A stretch of 64,000 nt of DNA from Actinomycetes bacterium (GTDB lineage: Bacteria > Actinomycetota > Acidimicrobiia > Acidimicrobiales > Ilumatobacteraceae): NCBI GenBank assembly GCA_029782355.1, contig JAKOUY010000016.1, positions 558,001 through 622,000 on the forward strand. Reading direction: 5' to 3'. Below the pieces are notes generated by a model. The model did no database searches and was not told the origin of the DNA. It saw nothing but the letters and a program-made list of their open reading frames with translations. Below are positions 35,446 through 43,213 of this stretch, piece after piece. Made by a program: the position numbers and the translations under genes. Within the stretch, counting starts at the first letter, position 1. Each line of letters starts with the position of its first letter.

Positions 35446-36471
35446 TCAGGGGTCGGCGTGGTGGCGGACCAAGCCGGTGAGCCGGTCCACGGCCGGCGCA
35501 CTACCGAGCACGACGATCACGTCACCGGCGTGCAAGGCCTCACCGGTCTCGTGCCAGCGGACCAGGTTGCCCTGGTGGCGCAGGCCGAGCAGGTGGACCC
35601 CGTCGCACATCGCCGCCAGCTCGCGCAGGTCGAGACCCTCGGCGACCGAGCCGGCGCCGATCTCCATCTCCTCGACCTTCATGTCCGTGCCGGCGATGGG
35701 CAGCACGCCGATGACCTCGGCGTCGAGGGCGGTGGCCGCCAGGCTGGCGCCGACGCTCTCGTACACCGGCACGACGTGGGAGGCTCCGGCACGCATCAGC
35801 CGGTCACGCCAGCTCGTATCCGTGACCCGGGTGACGATCCGCACGGTCGGCGCCAGCGATCGGGCGGTCAGGGCGACGACGGCGTTCGACGGGTCGTCGA
35901 GGCTGGTGATCAGTGCCGCAGCCCGGTGGATGGCGGCGCGGCGCAACATCGTGCCGTCGCGGGCGTCGCCGTGGAGGAAGACCGCACCGCAGCGAGTGAC
36001 CGCCTCCTCCTTGCCGATGTCGGTATCGACGACCACGCACGACCGACCGCCGCGGCGGGCGGCCTCCACGGCGGCGCGACCGACCCGGCCAAACCCGGTG
36101 ACCACCACGTGGTCGTGCATCTGCTCGCGCATCCGCGCCCTCCTCGTCTCCCGGATCGCTCCGGCCACCTCGCCCGACAGGAACAGGGCGGTGATGCTCG
36201 CTGCGCTGTAGGCGAACACGGCGAACCCGGCGCCGATCACCGCCATCGTCCACACCCGACCGGCGGTGGTCAGCGGGTGGACCTCGTTGTAGCCGATCTG
36301 CCCGACGGTGATGACCGCCATGTACACCGAATCGAGTGGGTCCCACCCCTCGATGACCATGTAGCCCAATGCACCGAGCAACACGGTGGCCACACCGGCG
36401 AGCACCGGCCCGCGCAGCCGCCGGGCGATCAGGCCGATCGGTCCGGCCCCGTCCCGCTCGACCGTCGCCAT
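35446..36471 (-). CDS. Potassium channel/TrkA-N domain protein
   Basis: Two-helix K+ channel pore domain followed by RCK domains. A TM helix and pore loop occupy about residues 20-95. A Rossmann NAD-binding RCK_N (VVVTGFGRVGRAAVEAA) follows at about 120-240, then RCK_C. It would conduct K+ under nucleotide or ion control. The selectivity filter reads VGQIGYNEV where TVGYG-type sequences are expected. Start at ATG 36471; GTG 36495 would add eight residues. It is divergent from the lipase gene. Confidence 0.85.
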   Translation of the reverse strand: MATVERDGAGPIGLIARRLRGPVLAGVATVLLGALGYMVIEGWDPLDSVYMAVITVGQIGYNEVHPLTTAGRVWTMAVIGAGFAVFAYSAASITALFLSGEVAGAIRETRRARMREQMHDHVVVTGFGRVGRAAVEAARRGGRSCVVVDTDIGKEEAVTRCGAVFLHGDARDGTMLRRAAIHRAAALITSLDDPSNAVVALTARSLAPTVRIVTRVTDTSWRDRLMRAGASHVVPVYESVGASLAATALDAEVIGVLPIAGTDMKVEEMEIGAGSVAEGLDLRELAAMCDGVHLLGLRHQGNLVRWHETGEALHAGDVIVVLGSAPAVDRLTGLVRHHADP

Positions 36472-36518
36472 CCCGCGAGTATTGCCGTGGCCCACCAGGG
36501 TTCCGGTATCAATCGCCG

Positions 36519-36534
36519 GAGTGACGTGTCACTC
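36519..36534. promoter_or_regulatory. Perfect palindrome GAGTGAC-GT-GTCACTC
   Basis: Seven-base perfect arms around GT, seven bases before the lipase ATG (36542) and about 48 bases before the divergent channel start. The size and symmetry fit an operator for a dimeric repressor such as a TetR or GntR protein. No regulator gene is adjacent. Confidence 0.5.
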
Positions 36535-36541
36535 TTGCATG

Positions 36542-37834
36542 ATGCCGATCCTGCACCGCGCCCGACTGCTCAGCGCCGCCGCCCTGCTGGCCACCACGGT
36601 CTGGGCCACGGTGGGGCCAACACCGGCGGCGGGGTCGCCTCGACCCGCCACCGTCCCGCCCACCGGACCTGCCAGCGGTGCGGTGCAGGCCTTCACCGTC
36701 GACCAACCAGGGTTCTACGAGGCACCGAACCCGCTCCCGGACGTCCCCCACGGCACCCTGCTGCGCTACCAGCCGTACCGGCAGACCGCGTTGACCTTGG
36801 GCGGCAACTACATGCGGATCATGTACACCTCGCAGACGGCCACCGGCCAACCGGTCGCGGTCACGGGAGTCGCCGTGCTCGGCCCGATCAACGGCGAGTT
36901 CCCCGGAGCCCGCGAGCCGGAGCAGCCGGCCGGCGGATGGGGTGTGCTCACCCTCGGCCACGGCAGCGTGGGGATGAGCATGTTCTGCGCTCCCTCGCTG
37001 AGCCTGCCCGACGACGGCGGCCGTGCCTTCGAGCTGAGCGACGTCGACCGTGTCGTGAGGGACGGTCAGTGGGTCGTGGTGGCATCGGACTTCGAGGGAC
37101 TCGGTACGCCGGGAACCGGGCACCCCTACCTGGTCGGCCAGAGCGCCGGGCGCAACATGCTCGACGCGGCCTTGGCCATCGGCCAGTTCCCCGGGATCAC
37201 CATCTCGAAGACCACCGCCGCCGTCGGCTACAGCCAGGGCGGCGGAGCGGCGCTGTGGGCCGGCGAGCTGGCTGCGGCGTACGCCCCCGAGTTGCAGATG
37301 GTGGCGACGGTCGCCGGAGCCCCGGCCACCGAGGTCGGAGCCCTCGCCGGGGCCGGCTTCCACGACCGCGAACGGTCCCCGCTCACGCTCAGCATCCTCG
37401 CCGGGTTCGCCACCGCCTACCCGCAGGCGGCTGGCGCGCTCGGCTCGGTGCTCACCAAGTCGGGCAGGACGATGGTGGACGTCATCAACCAGCACTGCTT
37501 CGCCGACGAGGTGGCCGCGCCGCGCCCGCCGTACCTGCGTGCCGACCCGGCGGCCAGCGAGCCGTTCGCCGGGCTGTTCGCCGAGAACACTCCCGGCCAG
37601 GCACGCCAGTCCAGCCCGGTGCTGATCGTCCAGGGCGATGCCGACGAGAACGTCCCGGTCGACCAGACCGCCACGCTGGCGGCGCGACTGTGCGCCCTCG
37701 GCGACACGGTCGAGCGGCGGATGCTGCCCGGCATGAACCACGAGTTGGCTGCCTCCGTGGCGATGCGCGACGCGGTCGAGTGGATCGAGGCCATCCGCTC
37801 CGGCACCGCCCCGGTGAACACCTGCTCGGGCTGA
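36542..37834 (+). CDS. Secreted lipase/esterase (LIP-type alpha/beta hydrolase)
   Basis: Secretory lipase-family protein (LIP, PF03583-like). A Sec signal peptide occupies about residues 1-32 (hydrophobic core, then AAG-SPR). The nucleophile elbow is GYSQGGG near residue 228, the acid in VQGDADENVP near 367 and the histidine in PGMNHELAA near 401. 430 residues; exported. ATG 36542 is the second of two adjacent ATGs. It ends before a convergent gene, with a hairpin between them. Confidence 0.88.
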   Translation: MPILHRARLLSAAALLATTVWATVGPTPAAGSPRPATVPPTGPASGAVQAFTVDQPGFYEAPNPLPDVPHGTLLRYQPYRQTALTLGGNYMRIMYTSQTATGQPVAVTGVAVLGPINGEFPGAREPEQPAGGWGVLTLGHGSVGMSMFCAPSLSLPDDGGRAFELSDVDRVVRDGQWVVVASDFEGLGTPGTGHPYLVGQSAGRNMLDAALAIGQFPGITISKTTAAVGYSQGGGAALWAGELAAAYAPELQMVATVAGAPATEVGALAGAGFHDRERSPLTLSILAGFATAYPQAAGALGSVLTKSGRTMVDVINQHCFADEVAAPRPPYLRADPAASEPFAGLFAENTPGQARQSSPVLIVQGDADENVPVDQTATLAARLCALGDTVERRMLPGMNHELAASVAMRDAVEWIEAIRSGTAPVNTCSG

Positions 37835-37885
37835 CGCCCGGTCCGTGACCCACCGCTGGCGGTCCCAGCAGCGCACCCCACCGCG

Positions 37886-37930
37886 AACTGGTCAGCGTTC
37901 CCGGTCACATGGCCAGGATTCGCTGACCAG
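37886..37930. terminator. Decayed copy of the 14541 hairpin between convergent genes
   Basis: CTGGTCAGCG (37888-37897) and its reverse complement CGCTGACCAG (37921-37930) share core and flanks with the perfect hairpin at 14541-14587. The inner stem has diverged. It lies between the stops of convergent genes and could end both transcripts. Confidence 0.55.
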
Positions 37931-37957
37931 CTGGGCGGGGGTGGTGGGGTCGGGCGC

Positions 37958-39694
37958 TCAGGGGAGGGCGAGGGGTGCGGCGCCGGCGGTGATGGCCGGG
38001 AGCAGGCCGTCGGCCTGGGGCACGAGCTGGGTCAGGAAGAAGCTGGCCGTCCAGCGCTTGCGGGCGGCGAAGGCTTCGTCCTCGCCGTCGAGCGCCAGCA
38101 GGGCGCGGCCCATCAGCCACCCGCCGACGGTGAACCCGGCCAGGCGGAGGAACGGCGTGGCGCCGGCGAGGACGTCATCGGGTGTCGAGCGGTGCTCGGC
38201 CAGCCAGGCCGTGGCGGCGCGCAGCGTGGCCAGCGAGCCGGCCAGGGCTGCGGACTCGGGCGCCAGCCCCGCCGCACCCAGGGACTCGACCGTGGCCTCG
38301 ATCTCGGCGTACAACTCGGCGGCCACCGCCCCGTCGCCCATCGGCAGCTTGCGGCTGACCAGGTCGATGGCCTGGATGCCGTTGGTGCCCTCGTAGATGG
38401 TGGTGATCCGCGCGTCCCGGGCGTGCTGGGCGGCGCCGGTCTCCTCGATGAACCCGTATCCGCCATGGACCTGGATGCCGAGATGGGCGACCTCGTTGCC
38501 CATGTCGGTCGACCAGGCCTTGGCGATCGGGGTCAGCAGGTCGGCCCGGGCCTGAGCCCGGCGGGCCTGCGCCGGGTCGGGGTCGTGGTGGGCCTGGTCG
38601 ATGGCCACGCCGGTCATCGCGCAGATCGCCCGGGCCGCCTCGGTCAGGGCTCGCATCGTCAGCAACATCCGGCGGACGTCGGGATGCTCGACGATGGCCA
38701 CCGGCTCGGCGCTGCCACCGGCCCGACCCTGGCGGCGCTCGGCGGCGAACTGCTCGGCCTGCTGGAGCGCTCGCTCGCCGAGCCCGACGCCTTCGACGCC
38801 CACGCCCAGGCGGGCGGCGTTCATCATCGTGAACATGTAGCGCATGCCGGCGTGCTCCTCGCCGATCAGGTATCCCTCGGCCTCGTCGAACTCCATCACG
38901 CAGGTCGGGCTGGCGTGGATGCCGAGCTTGTGCTCCAGCGAGATGCACCACGCTGCGTTGCGCGGCCCCGGCCTGCCCTGCGCATCGAGCACGAACTTGG
39001 GGACGATGAAGCAGGAGATCCCCCGGGTGCCGGCCGGTGCGCCGGGCGTGCGCGCCAGCACGAGATGGACGATGTTGTCGGTCATGTCGTGGTCGCCGTA
39101 GGTGATGAAGATCTTCTGCCCGCTGATCCGGTAGGAGCCGTCAGCCTGGGGAACCGCCCGAGTGGTGACCGCACCCACGTCGCTGCCAGCCTGCGGCTCG
39201 GTCAGGTTCATCGTCGCGGTCCACTCGCCGGGGACCAGCTTGGGCAACCAGGTCGACTGCTGGGTCTCGTCGCCGTGGGCGGTGAGCAGGTGAATGGCGC
39301 CCTGGGTCAGCATCGGGCACAGCGCCCAGGCGGTGCTGGCACCCGAGACCATCTCGTAGATGGACATGGCGACCACCCACGGCATGCCCCCGCCGCCGTA
39401 CTGCGGCTCGAACGGCGCTGCCGCCCAGCCGGCTGCCACGTACTGCTGCCAGGCCTTGGCGAACCCGGTGGGCGTGACGACCCCGCCATCGACCAGCCGG
39501 CTGCCCTCGCGATCGCCGACCCGGTTCAACGGGGCGACCACCTCGGCGGCGAACCGGCCCGCTTCGCTGAGCAGATCGGCCAGCGACTCCAGGCCGACGT
39601 CGGCGAAGTCGGCCAGGCCGGTCAACGACTCGACGCCGGCCAGCCGGCGCAGGACGAAGGACAGATCGGCGACGGGTGGGACGAAGTCGGACAC
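37958..39694 (-). CDS. Acyl-CoA dehydrogenase (long form)
   Basis: FAD-dependent acyl-CoA dehydrogenase of the long type with an extra C-terminal helical domain. MNLTEPQAGSDVGAVTT is the FAD/substrate signature, VHGGYGFIEE and the RDARITTIYEGTNGIQAIDLVSRKL stretch hold the family glutamate. 578 residues from GTG 39694, which follows GAGGAG at proper spacing and so is preferred over the longer frame from 39724. Role in fatty-acid oxidation; exact chain length unknown. Confidence 0.92.
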   Translation of the reverse strand: MSDFVPPVADLSFVLRRLAGVESLTGLADFADVGLESLADLLSEAGRFAAEVVAPLNRVGDREGSRLVDGGVVTPTGFAKAWQQYVAAGWAAAPFEPQYGGGGMPWVVAMSIYEMVSGASTAWALCPMLTQGAIHLLTAHGDETQQSTWLPKLVPGEWTATMNLTEPQAGSDVGAVTTRAVPQADGSYRISGQKIFITYGDHDMTDNIVHLVLARTPGAPAGTRGISCFIVPKFVLDAQGRPGPRNAAWCISLEHKLGIHASPTCVMEFDEAEGYLIGEEHAGMRYMFTMMNAARLGVGVEGVGLGERALQQAEQFAAERRQGRAGGSAEPVAIVEHPDVRRMLLTMRALTEAARAICAMTGVAIDQAHHDPDPAQARRAQARADLLTPIAKAWSTDMGNEVAHLGIQVHGGYGFIEETGAAQHARDARITTIYEGTNGIQAIDLVSRKLPMGDGAVAAELYAEIEATVESLGAAGLAPESAALAGSLATLRAATAWLAEHRSTPDDVLAGATPFLRLAGFTVGGWLMGRALLALDGEDEAFAARKRWTASFFLTQLVPQADGLLPAITAGAAPLALP

Positions 39695-39764
39695 GGGACA
39701 CTCCTCGGCGGGCGATGACTGCATCCAGTCTGGGCCACCGCCGGACCAAACCCGCGATCGCCGC

Positions 39765-40616
39765 TCAGCCTCCCGAGGCTGGTGTCACCGTGGCGTCCGT
39801 CCCCGCGGTCGCCGGCGCCGCCGGGTCGATGACGTCGATCTCGAAGATCGTCGGCCAGCGCTTGCCGGTCACGAACATCCGCCCGCCCTCGTCGACGGCG
39901 ATGCCGTTCAGCACGTCCTCCCCGTCGAGCGCGGCCCACTGATCGTCGGTCAGCAGCGGCCGGGCGTCCAGCACGCCGTCGACCCGTCCGGTGGACGGAT
40001 CGATGCGCACGATCGTGGTGGTCGTCCAGACGTTGGCCCAGACCCGCCCACCGGCGCACTCCAACTCGTTGAGCTGGGTCACCGGTCGGCCGGATTGACG
40101 GACCGGGATCGTGCGGCGCACGGCGAAGGACACCGGGTCACGCTCGGTCAGCGTCGACGAGCCGTCGCTCATGAACAGCGACGTGCCGTCGAAGCACAGC
40201 CCCCACCCCTCGCCGGAGTAGCGCAGCGTGCGGCGCCGCTCCAGCGTGGCTCGGTCGTAGACGTAGGCCCGCCCCTCCCGCCAGGTCAGCTGGACGAGCT
40301 CGTCGCCGACCACGGCCAAGCCCTCGGCGAAGTCGGCATCGTCCAGCGGGCGGGTCTGGCGGGTCTGCCCGCTCAGCAGGTCGTTGACCGACACGCTGGA
40401 CTCGCCGTAGAGCCCGTCGCTCTCGTACACCGTGCCGTCCAGTACCTGTAGCCCCTCGGTGAAGGCGCGGGTCGAGTGCGGGTAGGTGGCCACGACGCGC
40501 AGCGCCAGCTCCGCCGGCGGCTCGTCGTCGGGCGGTGTGCTGGCTCGCGCCGACGCCGATGGCACGCCGCCCAGTGCGGCGGCGAGCAGGCATCCGGCGA
40601 CCGACACCGACCTCAC
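39765..40616 (-). CDS. Glutaminyl-peptide cyclotransferase (glutamine cyclase)
   Basis: Beta-propeller glutaminyl cyclase family that converts N-terminal Gln of exported proteins or peptides to pyroglutamate. The family motifs YPHSTRAFTEGLQV and QLNELECAGGRVWANVW and the C-terminal VLNGIAVDEGG...FVTGKRWPTIFEI are present. A short signal peptide is at residues 1-24. 283 residues from GTG 40616, overlapping the stop of the upstream methyltransferase gene. Last gene of a four-gene overlapping operon. Confidence 0.88.
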   Translation of the reverse strand: MRSVSVAGCLLAAALGGVPSASARASTPPDDEPPAELALRVVATYPHSTRAFTEGLQVLDGTVYESDGLYGESSVSVNDLLSGQTRQTRPLDDADFAEGLAVVGDELVQLTWREGRAYVYDRATLERRRTLRYSGEGWGLCFDGTSLFMSDGSSTLTERDPVSFAVRRTIPVRQSGRPVTQLNELECAGGRVWANVWTTTTIVRIDPSTGRVDGVLDARPLLTDDQWAALDGEDVLNGIAVDEGGRMFVTGKRWPTIFEIDVIDPAAPATAGTDATVTPASGG

Positions 40617-41230
40617 CGGATCACCCCACCGAGGGTTGCGGCCTCGAGGTCCAGCAGGGCCTGCTTGGCCGCCGTGCCGCCGCGGTACTGCCCGATGCCC
40701 CCGCCCGAGCGGACCACCCGATGGCAGGGGACGACCACCGGCACGGGGTTCGTGGCGCATGCCGTCCCGACGGCGCGCACCGCTGCCGGGCTGCCCGCCG
40801 TGGCCGCCAGCTCGCCGTACGACACGGTGGTGCCGTAGCCGACCGCCGGCAGCAGCTCGACGATCCGGCGGCGGAACCCGTGGGCCAGACGCAGGTCGAG
40901 CGGAACCTCGAAGTGCCGCCGCCGGCCGGCGAAGTACTCGTCGAGCTGGCGGGCCAGGGGGTCGGTGCGCCCCGAGCGGCGCAGGATCCGCGGGCTGATC
41001 TGGCTGGCCAGCTCCGTCAGCACGGCATCGTGGCCCTCGGTGCCGAAGGCCACCCGGACCAGCCCGAGGTCGGTGACGGCGACGAGCAGGTCACCGATCG
41101 GGCTGTCGACGGTGGCGACGGCGATGTCCAGCACCCCGCCGGCGTCGGCCCGGGCAACGAACAGCCGGTGGAGGTGCGCCAACTGGTCGGTCGGCGGGCG
41201 ATCGGGGAACGGCAGGCGGGTCGGTCTCAT
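40613..41230 (-). CDS. Methylated-DNA-protein-cysteine methyltransferase, copy 1 (Ogt-like)
   Basis: Suicide repair protein that takes O6-alkyl groups from guanine onto its own cysteine. The active site is PVVVPCHRVV, and the helix-turn-helix with GTTVSYGELAATAG is intact. A 45-residue N-terminal extension is of the kind seen in actinobacterial proteins paired with sigma factors. 205 residues. Its start overlaps the upstream ECF sigma gene stop; its stop overlaps glutaminyl cyclase. Confidence 0.93.
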   Translation of the reverse strand: MRPTRLPFPDRPPTDQLAHLHRLFVARADAGGVLDIAVATVDSPIGDLLVAVTDLGLVRVAFGTEGHDAVLTELASQISPRILRRSGRTDPLARQLDEYFAGRRRHFEVPLDLRLAHGFRRRIVELLPAVGYGTTVSYGELAATAGSPAAVRAVGTACATNPVPVVVPCHRVVRSGGGIGQYRGGTAAKQALLDLEAATLGGVIR

Positions 41231-41781
41231 GTCGACATCTCCGATGTTGGTGTGTCCGATGATGGCGTCTCGGGTGTTGGCGCCTCCGGTGTTGGCGTCT
41301 CGGGCGCGGCGGGTCGGGTGGTGGCGGTCAGCCGGCGGCGGAGGTTGGCGATGCCATCGGCGGCGTTGCGGCGGACCGCGGCGTGGCTGAGGCCCAGCAG
41401 GTCGGCCACCTCGCGGTGGCTCATCCCGACGACGTGGTGATAGACGACGGCGTCGCGCTGCTTGACACCCAGTTGGTTCACGGCCTCGACGAGGGCCGGA
41501 TCGACCGGTTCCGGGTCGTCGGCCGCCGGCCGGTCGGCCAGGTCAGCGGTGGGCGCGGCGTGCCGGCGGATCCGCCGATGGTGGTCGATCGCCTTGCGAT
41601 AGGCGATGGTCGACAGCCATCCGGTGACGTGGGCGTCGGCCGGCAGGCTGGGGTAGGCGACGAGCGCGGCGAGAAACGTCTCGGCCCAGGCATCGTCGGC
41701 GTCGGCGGGTCGGAGCAGCGAGTGACAGACCCGCCACACCATCTCGCCGTGCTGGCGGACGATGTCATCGAACGGTGTCAT
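41227..41781 (-). CDS. ECF-type RNA polymerase sigma factor between two alkyl-DNA repair genes
   Basis: Small sigma-70 family factor: region 2 (MVWRVCHSLLRPADADDAWAETFLAAL, WLSTIAYRKAIDHHRR) and region 4 (LGVKQRDAVVYHHVVGMSHREVADLLGLSHAAVRRN). A Pro/Thr-rich repetitive tail of about 30 residues follows (PTPE-type repeats). 184 residues from ATG 41781. It overlaps O6-methyltransferase genes on both sides (ATGA-like overlaps), so it probably governs an alkylation response. No anti-sigma gene is adjacent. Confidence 0.88.
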   Translation of the reverse strand: MTPFDDIVRQHGEMVWRVCHSLLRPADADDAWAETFLAALVAYPSLPADAHVTGWLSTIAYRKAIDHHRRIRRHAAPTADLADRPAADDPEPVDPALVEAVNQLGVKQRDAVVYHHVVGMSHREVADLLGLSHAAVRRNAADGIANLRRRLTATTRPAAPETPTPEAPTPETPSSDTPTSEMST

Positions 41782-42284
41782 CGACCACCGTCGCTGGCGA
41801 TCGTCACGCCTTCGAGGCGGAGCAGGGCCACCTTGCGGGCCAGGCCGCCGGCGAACCCGGTCAACGAGCCGTCCGCCCCGACCACCCGGTGGCACGGCAC
41901 CACGATCGACAGCGGGTTGCGGCCCACCGCGGCACCCACGGCGCGAGCCCAGCTCGGCCCGCCCATGGACTCGGCGAGCCGGCCGTAGGTGGTCGTGGTC
42001 CCGCGTCGGATCTGGCGCAACCGATCCCACACGGCGCGCTGGAAGTCGGTCCCAGCGGGCGCCAGCTCGAGATCGAAGTCGACCGACTCGCCGGCCAGGT
42101 AGCGGCCGAGCTGATGGGCGGCTCGTCCGAGCACCGCATCGTGCGCGGCGACCACGAACGGGCCGAGCGCGGTCGGGTCCGGCGGATGGTGGTGCCCGGC
42201 GAAGGTCACCCCGGTCAGGGCGCCCTCGTCGGCCGCCAGGGTCAGCTCCCCGAGCGTCGATGGGATGGTGCTGTGGCGTCTCAC
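41778..42284 (-). CDS. Methylated-DNA-protein-cysteine methyltransferase, copy 2
   Basis: 168-residue O6-alkylguanine transferase. SIVVPCHRVVGADGSLTGFAGG holds the acceptor cysteine; GTTTTYGRLAESMG is the DNA-binding helix region. It lacks the N-terminal extension of copy 1. GTG 42284 is the first gene of the operon; its stop overlaps the sigma factor start. Two non-identical copies in one operon may differ in substrate range. Confidence 0.93.
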   Translation of the reverse strand: MRRHSTIPSTLGELTLAADEGALTGVTFAGHHHPPDPTALGPFVVAAHDAVLGRAAHQLGRYLAGESVDFDLELAPAGTDFQRAVWDRLRQIRRGTTTTYGRLAESMGGPSWARAVGAAVGRNPLSIVVPCHRVVGADGSLTGFAGGLARKVALLRLEGVTIASDGGR

Positions 42285-42406
42285 CGGTCGCGCTCCACAC
42301 CGTGGCCAACGCCCGAGGCGGGCCGACTGTGAGGTGAGCGCCGCACCGTGGACACCGTAGACCTTGGTCACCGCAGACCGCCCGCTGGCCCGGGCGGGCC
42401 GACTGC

Positions 42407-42412
42407 TACCGT
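42407..42412 (+). promoter_or_regulatory. -10-like box TACCGT upstream of rpe
   Basis: TACCGT ends 7 bases before ATG 42420, which opens a nine-codon upstream ORF rather than rpe itself. This fits a leaderless transcript whose first codon is the upstream ORF. Confidence 0.4.
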
Positions 42413-42419
42413 GGCGCCG

Positions 42420-42449
42420 ATGGGTCGGCGGTCGGGCAGTCATGGCTGA
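42420..42449 (+). CDS. Nine-residue upstream ORF overlapping the rpe start
   Basis: MGRRSGSHG and a TGA stop, in another frame from rpe; its stop lies 3 bases inside the rpe gene after its ATG (42442). Placed 7 bases after a -10-like box, it would be the first thing translated on a leaderless mRNA. rpe lacks a clear ribosome site, so coupling by termination-reinitiation is possible. Not confirmed. Confidence 0.35.
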   Translation: MGRRSGSHG

Positions 42450-43095
42450 CCTGGTCATCGCCCCGTCGATCCTCTCCGCCGATTTCGGCCGCCTGGCCGA
42501 GGAACTGGACAGCGTGGCCACCGCCGAGTGGATCCACGTCGACGTGATGGACGGGCACTTCGTCCCCAACCTGACCATCGGTCCGATGATCGTCGAGGCC
42601 GTGCGGCGCAACACCCGAGCCGTGGTCGACGTCCACCTGATGATCGAGCCGGTCGACCCGTACCTCGAAGCCTTCGCTGCGGCCGGCGCCGACCGTCTGA
42701 GCGTGCACGTCGAGGCCTGCCCGCACCTCGACCGGACCCTGTCGGCGATCGCCGATCTCGGGGTCCGTCCCGGCGTGGTGCTCAACCCGGCCACCCCGCC
42801 CAGTGCCGTGGAGTACGTGCTCCACCGGGTCGATCTGGTGCTGGTCATGAGCGTCAACCCGGGCTTCGGTGGACAGTCGTACATCCCGGCCGTGGAGCCC
42901 AAGCTGGTCGAGCTGCGCCGGATGATCGGGGACCGGCCGATCCGCCTGGAGATCGACGGGGGGATCAGCCCGGCCACGGCCGGCGCTGCCGTTCGGGCGG
43001 GCGCCGACACCCTGGTTGCCGGATCGGCGATCTTCGGCACCCCCGATCGGGCCGCGGCCATCGCCGCCCTGCGGACCGCGGCCGCCGGCGGCTGA
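42442..43095 (+). CDS. rpe: Ribulose-phosphate 3-epimerase
   Basis: TIM-barrel enzyme interconverting ribulose 5-phosphate and xylulose 5-phosphate. Motifs: IAPSILSADFG, HVDVMDGHFVPNLTIGP (metal ligands), VVDVHLMIEP, VMSVNPGFGGQ and LEIDGGI. 217 residues from ATG 42442, the start that gives the family N-terminus; the upstream frame is a chance extension. Divergent from the methyltransferase operon. Confidence 0.96.
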   Translation: MADLVIAPSILSADFGRLAEELDSVATAEWIHVDVMDGHFVPNLTIGPMIVEAVRRNTRAVVDVHLMIEPVDPYLEAFAAAGADRLSVHVEACPHLDRTLSAIADLGVRPGVVLNPATPPSAVEYVLHRVDLVLVMSVNPGFGGQSYIPAVEPKLVELRRMIGDRPIRLEIDGGISPATAGAAVRAGADTLVAGSAIFGTPDRAAAIAALRTAAAGG

Positions 43096-43200
43096 CCCGG
43101 CGCCGGCGCGGACGGGCCCCGCTCGCCGGCTGCCAGTCGCCGGGCGTGGCGGTCCTCTCCCGGGCATGTGCAGCGGTCCACCCGAACATGACGGTTCCGC

Positions 43201-43206
43201 TACGAT
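43201..43206 (+). promoter_or_regulatory. -10-like box TACGAT before the M23 peptidase
   Basis: TACGAT ends 7 bases before ATG 43214, and no Shine-Dalgarno sequence is present. This is consistent with leaderless transcription; no good -35 box. Confidence 0.45.
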
Positions 43207-43213
43207 CACCGTC

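Noticed and set aside
41227-42309. 360-codon minus ORF reading through sigma factor and upstream gene
   Set aside because: The N-terminal part is the wrong frame of the methyltransferase; the real sigma factor starts at ATG 41781.
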